Positions 48,191 through 57,784 of a stretch of 64,000 bases of DNA are shown piece after piece. The position numbers were made by a program, and so were the translations under genes. Under the pieces are notes generated by a model. The model made no database searches. It was not told the origin of the DNA and was given only the letters and a program-made list of their open reading frames with translations. The stretch spans positions 284,827 through 348,826 of the forward strand of contig NZ_PPCX01000002.1 of assembly GCF_002959775.1 (NCBI RefSeq), read 5' to 3'. Source of the stretch: Veillonella rogosae JCM 15642. GTDB lineage: Bacteria; Bacillota; Negativicutes; Veillonellales; Veillonellaceae. Numbering within the stretch: position 1 is the first letter of the stretch; each line of letters opens with the position of its first letter.

Positions 48191-48922
48191 TTATTTCGCT
48201 TGGCGTTGACGTACCGCCTCATACATGAGAACAGCAGCTGCAACTGATGCATTTAAGGAATTTAAATTTCCATACATAGGGATTGTTACAAGGAAGTCAC
48301 AAGCCTCTTTTACAACGCGACTAAGCCCCTTTCCTTCGTTACCAATGACGATAACCGTAGGAATCGTCATATCCGCCTCATACAAGGTACGATCACCTTC
48401 CATATGGGCACCCATTACCCAAAAACCTTGTTTTTGTAGTTGCTTAATAGTTTGAGCTACGTTGCCCACTTGTACTAGGGGAATTTGTTCAATAGCCCCA
48501 GCAGAAGTTTTAGCAACTGTCGCATTAATAGGTGCATTATGACGCTTAGGAATGAGTACAGCCGTAGCCCCTACACATTCTGCAGTACGAATGATAGCCC
48601 CCATATTATGAGGATCCTCTACACCATCTGTTAAAATGAGCAAAGGTACTTCATGTGTAGTTTCTTGTAAAACTTCGCCCAATTCCTTAAATTGTACCGC
48701 CGATACTAGGGCAATAACCCCCTGATGTGGTACATCTAAGTCATACTTGTTCATTTGTTTAATAGGTGTAGGTCTAACTTCAATACCTTGGGATTTAGCA
48801 AGGCCAACGATATCAGCTAAACCAGTTTTCACCTTATCTTCGCTGACCATAATACGTTGAATTGAACGACCACTTTTAAGGGCTTCTTTAACCGCATTGC
48901 GGCCTACAATATAATTATCCAT
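48191..48922 (-). CDS. rlmB: 23S rRNA 2'-O-methyltransferase RlmB (TrmH/SpoU family)
   Basis: Methylates G2251 of 23S rRNA by homology. 243 residues with an N-terminal L30e-like substrate-binding part (GRNAVKEALKSGRSIQRIMV) and the SpoU knot motifs DGVEDPHNMGAIIRTAECVG near 97, IVIGNEGKGLSRVVKEACD near 190 and LNSLNASVAAAVLMYEAV near 220. GAGG precedes the ATG. It lies between mrnC and yacP, one base after mrnC. Confidence 0.95.
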   Translation of the reverse strand: MDNYIVGRNAVKEALKSGRSIQRIMVSEDKVKTGLADIVGLAKSQGIEVRPTPIKQMNKYDLDVPHQGVIALVSAVQFKELGEVLQETTHEVPLLILTDGVEDPHNMGAIIRTAECVGATAVLIPKRHNAPINATVAKTSAGAIEQIPLVQVGNVAQTIKQLQKQGFWVMGAHMEGDRTLYEADMTIPTVIVIGNEGKGLSRVVKEACDFLVTIPMYGNLNSLNASVAAAVLMYEAVRQRQAK

Positions 48923-48923
48923 A

Positions 48924-49400
48924 CTACATACCTCGAAGAGTTATAGAAAAGGCTTGCCCCATAATATGTTGTAAGCGCTCATCTTGACGCGTTTCATAAA
49001 GAAAACCTAGTACAGCTTCAAATGCCGTACTACTGCGATATTCTTGAACAGTACTGCTCTTTGGTACATTGACATTACTATTTCTAGCACGTCTAGCAAT
49101 AGCTTGCTCTTGTTCTGTAAAAGTATCTTCTATCGCAAGCAACACTTTCGCTTGTGACTTAGCACAAATAAATTCAGTAACAATGGTGTGTAATACTTGT
49201 ACCTTCGTAATATTCATTTGCACAACTCGCTCACGCACATACATGGAGTACACTGCGTCACCAATATAGGCAAGCATGACTGCATCAGCACTAAGGCATT
49301 CCTCTACAGTTCGATTGCGCAAACGAAGCGGCTCTTGTTCAAGAGCCGTCAGTTTTTTTATCGCTTCATTCTTTAAGAATTGAAATTGTTTAAACTTCAC
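48924..49400 (-). CDS. mrnC: Mini-ribonuclease III
   Basis: 158 residues from a GTG chosen because GGTGG lies six bases upstream. The frame could begin 12 residues earlier inside cysS. It is an RNase III catalytic domain without the double-strand RNA-binding domain: LSADAVMLAYIGDAVYSMYV carries the acidic metal-binding residues, and FEAVLGFLYETRQDERLQHI the second set. It matures 23S rRNA ends in Firmicutes. It overlaps the end of cysS by 11 bases. Confidence 0.93.
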   Translation of the reverse strand: MKFKQFQFLKNEAIKKLTALEQEPLRLRNRTVEECLSADAVMLAYIGDAVYSMYVRERVVQMNITKVQVLHTIVTEFICAKSQAKVLLAIEDTFTEQEQAIARRARNSNVNVPKSSTVQEYRSSTAFEAVLGFLYETRQDERLQHIMGQAFSITLRGM

Positions 49401-50838
49401 GTTTTTTCCACCGTGCACCTTGAGGAGAATCCTCAATAGTAATACCGATTTCAGACAAGCGATCGCGGATGCAATCAGCTAATGCCCATTGTTTTTGTTC
49501 ACGGCACGCTTGACGTACAGACAAGATAACTTGCATTAATTCTTCGTATTCAGCAGCGTTAGCGCCAGTATTGCCTTCCCATGCTTTTTCGAGAACGCCG
49601 ATTACATCTGTCATGAATTTGAAGATACGTTTAACTTCCGCAATAGCTTCTTGGCAAACAACACCTTCTTTGCTAGTCATTGCTTGGTAGTAAATATTGA
49701 TTTCTTTTGCAAGGCCAAACATGCTTGATGTAGCCAATGCCGTATTGAAGTCATCACTCATAGCCACTTCAAATTCTTCTTCAAAGGTTTTAGCTTTCTC
49801 CAACAAACGTTGTGCATCTTCGCATTGACCTGGTTCACATTTTTCAAGGTAAAGAAGGTTTTCAATAGCTGTGCTTAAACGTTCTAAAGATTTATTTGCT
49901 TCTTCTAAGCGCTCATCAGAGAAATCCAATGGACTGCGATAATGCGTGCTCAACAAGAAGTAACGTAAAGCGTCAGGGCTATATTGTTCTAAAATATCTT
50001 TTACCAAGAAGAAGTTATTCAAGGATTTAGACATTTTTTCAGAGTTGATCGTAATAAAGCCATTGTGCAACCAGTAACGAACTGCTGGATGTTGGCCAGA
50101 ACAACCTTCAGATTGAGCGATTTCATTTTCATGATGTGGGAAGATCAAGTCACTACCACCACCATGGAAATCGAATTCTGTACCTAAGTATTTTTGGCTC
50201 ATAGCTGAACACTCGATATGCCAACCTGGACGACCATTGCCCCATGGGCTTTCCCAGTAAGGTTCACCTGGTTTTGCCGCTTTCCACAATGCAAAGTCCA
50301 TAGGATTTTTCTTGCGACCGTCTACTTCAATACGAGCGCCTGCTTCCATATCGTCTAATGTACGGCCAGACAATTCGCCATAATGTTCAAATTTATCGAC
50401 ACTATAGTACACATCGCCATCGAGTTCGTAAGCATAGCCTTTTTCAATCAATGTATTGATCATCGCGATGATATCTTCGATATGCGTAGAAACACGTGGA
50501 TAAATATCAGCCCGTTGAACGCCAAGAGCGTCCATTACTTCAAAATAACTATCGATATAACGGTTTGCAATAGTATCCCAAGATACACCTTCACCATTAG
50601 ATGTATTGATGATTTTATCATCTACATCAGTAAAGTTTTGTACATAAGTTACTTTATAACCTACATGTTTCATGTATCGACGAATTACGTCCCACGTTAC
50701 GAAAGGACGTGCGTTGCCAATATGAGGATGATTATATGGTGTAACACCACATACATACATTTTTGCCTCACCTGGTATAACAGGATTGAATACCTCTTTT
50801 TGGCGTGTCATAGTATTATAAACTGTAATTTCTCTCAT
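49390..50838 (-). CDS. cysS: Cysteinyl-tRNA synthetase
   Basis: 482-residue class I synthetase. Seen: the zinc Cys and HIGH-type motif in YVCGVTPYNHPHIGNARP near 28, WGNGRPGWHIECSAMSQKYL near 205, GGGSDLIFPHHENE, KMSKSL near 267 and a C-terminal DALR domain. The start was set at the ATG about 11 bases after GGAGG; the ATG six codons earlier has no ribosome-binding site. Expression should respond to cysteine through the T-box upstream. Confidence 0.97.
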   Translation of the reverse strand: MREITVYNTMTRQKEVFNPVIPGEAKMYVCGVTPYNHPHIGNARPFVTWDVIRRYMKHVGYKVTYVQNFTDVDDKIINTSNGEGVSWDTIANRYIDSYFEVMDALGVQRADIYPRVSTHIEDIIAMINTLIEKGYAYELDGDVYYSVDKFEHYGELSGRTLDDMEAGARIEVDGRKKNPMDFALWKAAKPGEPYWESPWGNGRPGWHIECSAMSQKYLGTEFDFHGGGSDLIFPHHENEIAQSEGCSGQHPAVRYWLHNGFITINSEKMSKSLNNFFLVKDILEQYSPDALRYFLLSTHYRSPLDFSDERLEEANKSLERLSTAIENLLYLEKCEPGQCEDAQRLLEKAKTFEEEFEVAMSDDFNTALATSSMFGLAKEINIYYQAMTSKEGVVCQEAIAEVKRIFKFMTDVIGVLEKAWEGNTGANAAEYEELMQVILSVRQACREQKQWALADCIRDRLSEIGITIEDSPQGARWKKREV

Positions 50839-50864
50839 CGTTACCGATGCCTCCATTTTTGTAA

Positions 50865-51119
50865 ATAAAAAAGACCTCTCATCTCATACAGAGACGATGG
50901 TCCGCGGTTCCACTCTGTTAGGTACCAGCAGTGGCACCCACTCATCGCATAACGGCGCGTCACCGGACAAACCTACCTATAATCGGAGTGTCAGCTCGTG
51001 AATGCATTTCGTCTACCTATCCATGAACCCTCCCACCATCGGTTCTCGCTAAAAAGTTAGTTGTAGAGTACTTCTTTCAGTCCTAGCTTTTGATTTTATC
51101 TATATTTAGATATAGAGTT
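50865..51119 (-). promoter_or_regulatory. Cysteine T-box leader of cysS
   Basis: Minus strand: the T-box AACAGAGTGGAACCGCGG (50902-50919) is followed by a GACC/GGTC-closed terminator stem and six T (to 50865). In the Stem I region GAAA-TGC gives a candidate cysteine specifier TGC at 51004-51006. Downstream cysS agrees. The alternative antiterminator should form between the T-box bulge and the 5' side of the terminator. Confidence 0.9.
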
Positions 51120-51149
51120 ATTTTACCAAATAATGCTATAGAAAGTCAA
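51120..51149 (-). promoter_or_regulatory. Promoter of the cysS T-box
   Basis: TTGACT (51144-51149), 18-base spacer, TAAAAT (51120-51125) on the minus strand. The remaining 200 bases up to the transporter gene (51150-51355) show only AT-rich sequence and a short direct repeat (TTAATAGTAATTGATAT, 51305-51321 and 51323-51339 approximately). Confidence 0.65.
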
Positions 51150-51355
51150 TATTCATAAGAAAAATCCTCACCATTCCAAATTAATTATTACCCTATTATA
51201 CATAGGTTTTTAAGTAATTAATTTTCAAATGATGAGGATTAATATAATCAATATATTTGACTGCTATTATCACTATCAACAATAACATTTATATAAAACA
51301 CGTTAATAGTAATTGATATGTTAATAGTAATTGATATAATCTATATCAATTAAAA

Positions 51356-52309
51356 CTAAGCGTTTTCCAACTTCTCTTGATCGTCATGTTTACGGCAAAT
51401 ACCTGCGAAAATAGAGCCTGTAAAGTTATGAATAATAGAGAACACTGCACCTGCTACCGCAGCTTGTGGTGTAAAATGTTTAAGTGCAAGAGATACGGAC
51501 AATGCAGAGTTTTGCATCGCTACTTCGATTTGCATTGCGCGACGAGAAGAAACATCAATGCTTAATGCTTTACATACAAAGTACGTTACAATATAACCAC
51601 TTACATTTTGTACTAAACAAGCAACAAAGATGATAAATCCTGTTTCAGCAATTTGTTTTTGGTTCACCGCTGTAACAGCAGCCAAAATGAGCAATACTGC
51701 AATAGCAGCAATTGTTGGACATACATCTTTAACAGGTTCAATTTTAGATCCGATGAAGTAATTCAATACGATACCTAAAATGATCGGTACTAATACGATT
51801 TTTACGATAGACATAAACATCGGCATGAATTGAATATCAATAGAGGATGTAGCACCTGCATATAACACAACAAATAAAGGTGTTAAAATTGGAGCTAACA
51901 ACGTAGATACAGTTGTTGCAGATACAGATAATGGCACATTACCATTGGCAAGGAATGTCATAACATTAGATGCTGTACCACCTGGACAAGCACCTAATAA
52001 AATAAAACCAATACCAATTTCTGGCGGGAAATTAAATCCTAAAGCTACCAAGAAGCCTGCCAAAGGCATCCATAAGAACTGGATAACAGATACGAGGATA
52101 ACCTTCATTGGTTGTTTAAACACATCAAGGAATACTTGTGCTGTCAAAGTTAAACCCATGGCAAACATAACGAATTGTAACATGTACGCAATGTAAGGCG
52201 TCATCCAAGAAAATACTGTAGGAAGCATATATGCTAATACAGCCATCAATAGTACGATCCAAGATAGATAACTATTGAATAAGTGGTTAATAGAACGAAT
52301 AACACTCAT
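51356..52309 (-). CDS. BASS-family (bile acid:sodium symporter-like) transporter
   Basis: 317 residues with about nine to ten helices. Seen: MLQFVMFAMGLTLTAQVFLD, LLGACPGGTASNVMTFLANG and LSVSATTVSTLLAPILTPL, which match the BASS core with its Gly-rich unwound region, and IEVAMQNSALSVSLALKHF near 270. The family imports organic anions with sodium, and bacterial substrates vary (bile acids, pantoate, keto acids). The start was set 32 residues into the longest frame, at MSVIRSINHLF, where GTGAG lies upstream. The substrate is unknown. Confidence 0.88.
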   Translation of the reverse strand: MSVIRSINHLFNSYLSWIVLLMAVLAYMLPTVFSWMTPYIAYMLQFVMFAMGLTLTAQVFLDVFKQPMKVILVSVIQFLWMPLAGFLVALGFNFPPEIGIGFILLGACPGGTASNVMTFLANGNVPLSVSATTVSTLLAPILTPLFVVLYAGATSSIDIQFMPMFMSIVKIVLVPIILGIVLNYFIGSKIEPVKDVCPTIAAIAVLLILAAVTAVNQKQIAETGFIIFVACLVQNVSGYIVTYFVCKALSIDVSSRRAMQIEVAMQNSALSVSLALKHFTPQAAVAGAVFSIIHNFTGSIFAGICRKHDDQEKLENA

Positions 52310-52396
52310 AAAAACACTCACTTTCATAATATATAAAATAAAAATACGCCGCCTATTATAACATTTCCATAGAATAATCACAACATATACAAAAAG

Positions 52397-52426
52397 AGCT
52401 CCCATAACTACGTTATGAGAGCTCTC
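52397..52426 (-). terminator. Terminator after gltX
   Basis: AGAGCTC-CCATAAC and GTTATG-AGAGCTCT arms around a TACG loop (one bulge), with A-run and T-rich flanks. Confidence 0.75.
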
Positions 52427-52444
52427 TCCAATTGTCTATAAAGA

Positions 52445-53914
52445 TTATTTTGTTAAAGCACCTACATTATCTAAATTATGTAAGCATTTTTCTTTACCAA
52501 GCAAGGTAACGATGTTGTTCAAATCAGGACCATGCATTTGACCTGTTAAAGCAACGCGAATTGGCATAAATACAAACTTACCTTTCAAAGCAGTTTCTTT
52601 CATGACTGCCTTAATAGTTGCTTTTACAACTTCAGGTGTAATTTCATCAAGTTCAGCTAATGCATTGCGGAAAGCACTGAGAACTGTAGGAGCTGTTTCT
52701 TCATTCAACACAGCACGCAATTCCTCTTCGTGACCTTCTTCAAGGAATACGGTTTCGCCCATGAACATGCCTACGTGATCTTTAATTTGAGCACCATAGC
52801 TAATATGGTCGCGGAATGTAGAACATAACAATGTCAACCAATCGATATCAGCTTGATTTAAGCTATCTGAAGCCAAACCAACCTCTTTCAAATGTGGCAA
52901 GCAAAGATGGAATAAATCTTCGTCGCTCAAATTTTTCATATAGTGGAAGTTGATATGGTTTAGTTTATCAATATCAAACACTGCTGGGTTCTTAGCTACA
53001 CGATCCATAGAGAAGGCTTGAATCAATTCATCTGGTGTGAAGAACTCTTCTTCCCCTTCTGGCGCCCAACCAAGAAGTGCTAAGAAGTTTACAAGTGCTT
53101 CTGGCAAGTACCCCAATTGTTTGTATTGTTCAACAGATGTTGCACCATGACGTTTGGACATTTTCTTGTAATCTTTACCGAGAATCAAAGAAATATGACC
53201 AAATGTAGGAATGTCCCAACCAAGCGCTTCGTAAATAGCCATTTGGCGTGGTGTATTAGATAAATGTTCCTCTGCGCGAATAACATGAGTAATGCCCATC
53301 ATGTGATCGTCCATTACTACTGCAAAGTTATATACAGGAATACCATCGGATTTAACGATAACAAAGTCACCTACACCGTTAGATTCAAAGGATACACGAC
53401 CACGAACCATATCGTCGAAAGTATATGTTTTGTTCAAAGGTACACGTAAACGAATTGTTGGTTTACGACCTTCTGCAATATATTTGGCCTTTGTTTCTTC
53501 GTCCAAGTGATCACAATGACCATTATATTTAGGCGTTTCACCACGATCCATTTGATCTTGGCGTACAGCATCTAACTCTTCAGCAGAGCAGTAACACTCG
53601 TAAGCATGACCTTCATCTAATAGACGTTGTGTTACTTCTTTATATAATTCAAGACGTTCTGTTTGACGGTAAGGGCCATTTTCACCACCTACGTCTACGC
53701 CTTCATCCCAGTTCATACCAAGCCATTGTAAGGAAGCCTTGATATTTTCTTCACTTTCACGTGTAGAACGAGATAAATCTGTATCTTCAATGCGCAATAC
53801 AAATGTACCTTCTTCTTTACGTGCTAATAGCCAGTTAAATAAAGCAGAACGAGCGCCACCAATATGGAATGGACCCGTAGGGCTTGGAGCAAAACGAACT
53901 TTCATGGAACTCAT
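52445..53914 (-). CDS. gltX: Glutamyl-tRNA synthetase
   Basis: 489-residue class I synthetase: FAPSPTGPFHIGGARSALFN (HIGH-type motif) near 8-27, RIEDTDLSRSTRESEENI near 41, GHISLILGKDYKKMSKRHGA (KMSKR) near 240-255 and a helical anticodon-binding C-terminus. With GatCAB also present, this enzyme probably makes both Glu-tRNA(Glu) and the misacylated Glu-tRNA(Gln). It starts two bases after ispDF, in the usual ispD-ispF-gltX order. Confidence 0.97.
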   Translation of the reverse strand: MSSMKVRFAPSPTGPFHIGGARSALFNWLLARKEEGTFVLRIEDTDLSRSTRESEENIKASLQWLGMNWDEGVDVGGENGPYRQTERLELYKEVTQRLLDEGHAYECYCSAEELDAVRQDQMDRGETPKYNGHCDHLDEETKAKYIAEGRKPTIRLRVPLNKTYTFDDMVRGRVSFESNGVGDFVIVKSDGIPVYNFAVVMDDHMMGITHVIRAEEHLSNTPRQMAIYEALGWDIPTFGHISLILGKDYKKMSKRHGATSVEQYKQLGYLPEALVNFLALLGWAPEGEEEFFTPDELIQAFSMDRVAKNPAVFDIDKLNHINFHYMKNLSDEDLFHLCLPHLKEVGLASDSLNQADIDWLTLLCSTFRDHISYGAQIKDHVGMFMGETVFLEEGHEEELRAVLNEETAPTVLSAFRNALAELDEITPEVVKATIKAVMKETALKGKFVFMPIRVALTGQMHGPDLNNIVTLLGKEKCLHNLDNVGALTK

Positions 53915-53916
53915 GA

Positions 53917-55092
53917 TTATACCTCTCCTTCATATACAGAAACGACAGCTTGTGCAGCAATGCCTTCGCGGCGCCCAATAGCACCAAGCATTTCATTCGT
54001 TGTCGCTTTAATACTAATGCGATCTAATGGTATTTCCAATACGGACTGTAAATTAGCCTTCATCGTATCAATGTGAGGTTTTAATTTAGGAGTCTCAGAA
54101 ATAACCATAATATCAATATTATAGGCTTGTAAGCCACGTTCTTTCAATAAGGAATTTACCTTTTCTAGTAAAAGCATACTAGAAATCCCTTTATATTGGT
54201 CATCTTCAGGTGGGAAGTAATAACCAATATCTCTTAAACCAGCAGCACCTAACATAGCATCCATTAATGCGTGAATGAGAACATCCGCATCGGAATGACC
54301 ATCTGGGCCAAGCTCAGATTCAATTTGAACGCCCCCTAAGATGCATGGACGGCCTGCTTTTAATTGATGAATATCATAACCAAATCCAACGCGCATACGC
54401 TTATCCTCAATTCCTAAATACCGTTTTGCTACGGCAATATCATTGGGCGTTGTCACCTTAATATTGCAGTAATCACCTTCTACTATATGTACAGGCTTTC
54501 CTAAATATTCCACAAGAGATACATCATCAGTACCTAAATAGTTTAAATCATGAGCCTTTTGATGGGCCACCTTAAATAAATCTTTTTGAAAGCCTTGTGG
54601 TGTTTGAATTTGGTATAGCTCACTACGTTTCAATGTTTCAATTACGGTATGTTCTGTATTAACACGTTTAATCGTATCAGTAGCAGGCACACCAACTGTG
54701 GCAGCACCATATGTGTTAGCAGCTTCAGCGACAGCACTAAACATTTCTGTAGAGGCTAATGGGCGTGCTCCATCATGAACAAGGACAATATTACTAGATT
54801 CATCGACCGCCTTGAGACCGCAAGCAACGGAGTCTTGACGTTCAGCACCACCAAGAACGATATGAACTGGTACTGTAAGGTTCAAGACCTTAATATGTTC
54901 AGCCATATAGTCTTGTTCACCATCGGCTACAACGAGAATAATCTCGCTTAAGCCTTGTAATTTAGCAACATTCTGCAAAGTGCGCTGAATAATAGAATAA
55001 CGACCAAGGGGGATAAATATTTTATTCTCTTTATATGCCATACGGCGTCCCGCCCCTGCGGCAAGAACGATACAGCTAATTACCTTGTCCAT
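53917..55092 (-). CDS. ispDF: Fused IspD-IspF enzyme of the MEP isoprenoid pathway
   Basis: 391 residues. The N-terminal part (1-230) is 2-C-methyl-D-erythritol 4-phosphate cytidylyltransferase (CIVLAAGAGRRMAYKENKIF; VLVHDGARPLAS; VGVPATDTIKRV). The C-terminal part (about 233-391) is MEcPP synthase (VGFGYDIHQLKAGRPCILGG; GHSDADVLIHALMDAMLGAAG with metal ligands; IDIMVISETPKLKPHI; KATTNEMLGAIGRREGIAAQ). In most Firmicutes these are two genes. The start at the fifth codon follows GGGGGAC. It overlaps yacL by 17 bases. Confidence 0.95.
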   Translation of the reverse strand: MDKVISCIVLAAGAGRRMAYKENKIFIPLGRYSIIQRTLQNVAKLQGLSEIILVVADGEQDYMAEHIKVLNLTVPVHIVLGGAERQDSVACGLKAVDESSNIVLVHDGARPLASTEMFSAVAEAANTYGAATVGVPATDTIKRVNTEHTVIETLKRSELYQIQTPQGFQKDLFKVAHQKAHDLNYLGTDDVSLVEYLGKPVHIVEGDYCNIKVTTPNDIAVAKRYLGIEDKRMRVGFGYDIHQLKAGRPCILGGVQIESELGPDGHSDADVLIHALMDAMLGAAGLRDIGYYFPPEDDQYKGISSMLLLEKVNSLLKERGLQAYNIDIMVISETPKLKPHIDTMKANLQSVLEIPLDRISIKATTNEMLGAIGRREGIAAQAVVSVYEGEV

Positions 55093-56227
55093 TTTGTCCC
55101 CCATCTACACGAGCAAAGATCATGCGACCTGCACTCGTTTGTAGTATAGATGTAACCATAACCTCAACATTTTGTCCTACATAAGGTTTACCATCTTCTA
55201 CGACAATCATCGTACCATCATCAAGATACGCTACACCTTGGTGTACTTCCTTACCTTCTTTCATAACTTGTACGCGAATCCACTCACCTGCAATAAGAGC
55301 TGGTTTCAATACATTTGCCAATTCATTGAGGTTAAGTACTTCAATACCTTGTACGCGAGCTACCTTATTCAAGTTAAAATCATTAGTCATCAACTTCCAT
55401 TGCTTGTCTAAGGCTAGGCGCATCAACTTAGAGTCGACTTCTGTAAGATCATCATAATCGTCTTCTACAACTTCAATGGCAACCTTATTAGCATCTTGCA
55501 TATCTTTCAAAATATCTAGACCTCGACGACCGCGGTTGCGTTTTGTAGCATCTGCAGAGTCCGAAATAATTTGTAACTCGTTTAATACAAAGAGTGGAAC
55601 CATTAGAGGTCCTTCAATAAAGCCTGTATTACAAAGTTCTTTAATACGACCATCAATGATAACAGACGTGTCTAGTAATTTAGGCGTACTAGAAGCTTTA
55701 TCTGATTTATGGGTGGAGAACATTTTAAAGCGACTTGTTTTTTTAGTGCCATCTCCGCCCCATTGTTGTACGTAGTTATTGTACATTTCAGGACCTTTAC
55801 GGGCCATGAGCTTAAGACCACTATATCCAAAGATAGCGCTAAGAATAATAGGAATGTAAGGTCCTATAATAGGCACTTGATTGAATGCAACACCAATTAA
55901 ATTTGCAATAATAAGACCGAATAATAAACCGATGGTGCCTGCAATCAATTCTTGATTTGGAATATGCGTGAGTAAGCGCTCTAAACGTTTTGCAATTACT
56001 AACCCTTGTTTCAAAATAAATGATGAAATCAAATAGCCAATAATAACACCTAACAATGTACCAACAATTAATACTGCAATACGTGCAACTGTTAATGACA
56101 TATCTCCCATAGTTTCAAACTGAGAAACTAAATACGGATCGATAATAGGATCTAATGTATCCATCCCTACATAGGCAGCTGTACCTACAAGGATGGCTAT
56201 TACATAGCGTAAAATCCGATAAATCAT
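55076..56227 (-). CDS. PIN/TRAM-domain membrane protein (YacL family)
   Basis: 383 residues with about four N-terminal helices (1-130), a PIN nuclease domain starting LLDTSVIIDGRIKELCNTGF near 185 with conserved Asp residues, and a C-terminal TRAM RNA-binding domain (about 320-380). The ATG is preceded by AGGAGG at seven bases. It lies between radA and ispD as in Bacillus. The exact RNA target is not known. Confidence 0.93.
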   Translation of the reverse strand: MIYRILRYVIAILVGTAAYVGMDTLDPIIDPYLVSQFETMGDMSLTVARIAVLIVGTLLGVIIGYLISSFILKQGLVIAKRLERLLTHIPNQELIAGTIGLLFGLIIANLIGVAFNQVPIIGPYIPIILSAIFGYSGLKLMARKGPEMYNNYVQQWGGDGTKKTSRFKMFSTHKSDKASSTPKLLDTSVIIDGRIKELCNTGFIEGPLMVPLFVLNELQIISDSADATKRNRGRRGLDILKDMQDANKVAIEVVEDDYDDLTEVDSKLMRLALDKQWKLMTNDFNLNKVARVQGIEVLNLNELANVLKPALIAGEWIRVQVMKEGKEVHQGVAYLDDGTMIVVEDGKPYVGQNVEVMVTSILQTSAGRMIFARVDGGQNGQGN

Positions 56228-56242
56228 CAAATCACCTCCTAA

Positions 56243-57616
56243 TTAAGAAAACACGAGCTGCATCGCCTCTTGAATAGATTTGACGCCTCTAATCTTGATA
56301 GAACTATCATTATCCTTGATTTGCTTATAATTGCCTTCAGGAATAATAAACTTTTTAAAGCCTAGTTTTTTAGCTTCATTTATACGCTGCTCGATGCGCG
56401 GAATGCTTCGAACATTTCCAGTTAAACCGACCTCTCCTAAGATAACCATATCTGTAGGAACAATACGATTTTTTAAATTAGATACTATTGCTACTGCCAT
56501 AGACAAGTCACAAGCTGGCTCGTTTACTTTAAGTCCACCAATAACGTTAACATACACGTCTTTATTACCTAATGTAAAGCCACAGCGTTTTTCTAAAACA
56601 GCCAATAATACGATTAATCGATTGAGATCGTAACCAATCGCTGTGCGTCTAGGCATGCCAAAGGCCGTGGTAACCACCAAACTTTGCACCTCTACTAAGA
56701 TTGGGCGAACCCCTTCTAAGTAAATCATGACTGCACTGCCACTTTCCTCATCAGACCGTTCTGCCAATAATGAAGCTGAAGGATTGGATAATTCTTGCAA
56801 GCCTTCTTCAACCATAGCGAAAATACCAGTTTCAGATGTTGAGCCAAAACGATTTTTAATGGATCGCAATATGCGGAACTGATAAGATCGTTCCCCTTCA
56901 AAGTAAAGCACTACGTCTACCATATGCTCTAACATACGTGGGCCTGCAATATTGCCTTCTTTTGTAACATGACCAATGATAACCGTAGGAATATTGCGTT
57001 CTTTACAAAATCGAAGGAGTCGAGATGTACATTCTCGAACTTGACTAACACTGCCTGGAGCAGCATCGATATCACCAGTATACATGGTTTGAATAGAATC
57101 AATGACAAGTAAGGATGGCGTCATTGCATCAGCTTGCTCAAGTATATGATCTAAATCTGTATCTGCAATAACTTGTAAACGTTCACTATTGATATGTAGT
57201 CGTTCTGCCCGAAGCTTAAGTTGTAACTGAGACTCTTCCCCGGATGCATAAAGAACAGTACCTACAGTATCTGCAACCTTTTGAGAGACTTGCAATAATA
57301 GTGTAGATTTACCAATACCTGGATCGCCACCTAAAAGCATTAATGCACCAGGTACTATGCCACCGCCTAATACGCGATCAATTTCACCAAAGGTTGTAGA
57401 TAAACGTGCAATAGACGAAATTTCAATATCTGGTAAAGCTGTAGGCTTAGTCGTTTGATTCCCTACACCACGGGAAGGTGTACGGCTATGTTTAGTTTCT
57501 TTAATAATTTCTTCAACTAATGTATTCCATTCACCACATTGTGGGCAACGACCCATCCACTTAGAAGACTCAGCCCCACAATTTTGACAGAAGAATACTG
57601 ATTTTGCTTTTGCCAT
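56243..57616 (-). CDS. radA: DNA repair protein RadA/Sms
   Basis: Helicase-like RecA paralogue that extends D-loops in recombination and transformation. 457 residues: an N-terminal zinc finger (CQNCGAESSKWMGRCPQC), Walker A GGDPGIGKSTLL near 96, the family KNRFG motif near 252 (RSIKNRFGSTSETGIF) and a Lon-protease-like C-terminal domain. GAGG precedes the ATG. It lies between clpC and yacL as in Bacillus. Confidence 0.97.
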   Translation of the reverse strand: MAKAKSVFFCQNCGAESSKWMGRCPQCGEWNTLVEEIIKETKHSRTPSRGVGNQTTKPTALPDIEISSIARLSTTFGEIDRVLGGGIVPGALMLLGGDPGIGKSTLLLQVSQKVADTVGTVLYASGEESQLQLKLRAERLHINSERLQVIADTDLDHILEQADAMTPSLLVIDSIQTMYTGDIDAAPGSVSQVRECTSRLLRFCKERNIPTVIIGHVTKEGNIAGPRMLEHMVDVVLYFEGERSYQFRILRSIKNRFGSTSETGIFAMVEEGLQELSNPSASLLAERSDEESGSAVMIYLEGVRPILVEVQSLVVTTAFGMPRRTAIGYDLNRLIVLLAVLEKRCGFTLGNKDVYVNVIGGLKVNEPACDLSMAVAIVSNLKNRIVPTDMVILGEVGLTGNVRSIPRIEQRINEAKKLGFKKFIIPEGNYKQIKDNDSSIKIRGVKSIQEAMQLVFS

Positions 57617-57645
57617 AATGCCTCAAAATATTTTACTAAGAAAGA

Positions 57646-57677
57646 AAGGTCATGAATGATAACCATTCATGACCTTT
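57646..57677 (-). terminator. Terminator after clpC
   Basis: A 14-base perfect stem, AAAGGTCATGAATG (57646-57659) with its complement at 57664-57677, T-flanked, about 110 bases after the clpC stop. The intervening bases show nothing else. Confidence 0.8.
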
Positions 57678-57784
57678 TATGCATAATTTTACTACATGGT
57701 TAACTATCATTATCCTATAGTATACCATTTAACTTATATTTTTTATATGAAAGGTAGTCATTAACTGTATATTTTGTGTTTTTT

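Noticed and set aside
50383..50868. 161-codon plus-strand frame opposite cysS
   Set aside because: Shadow of cysS; it runs into the T-box leader and has no coding character.
51305..51339. Short direct repeat upstream of the BASS gene as a mobile-element scar
   Set aside because: About 17 bp of very AT-rich sequence in an AT-rich gap; no element or target duplication around it.
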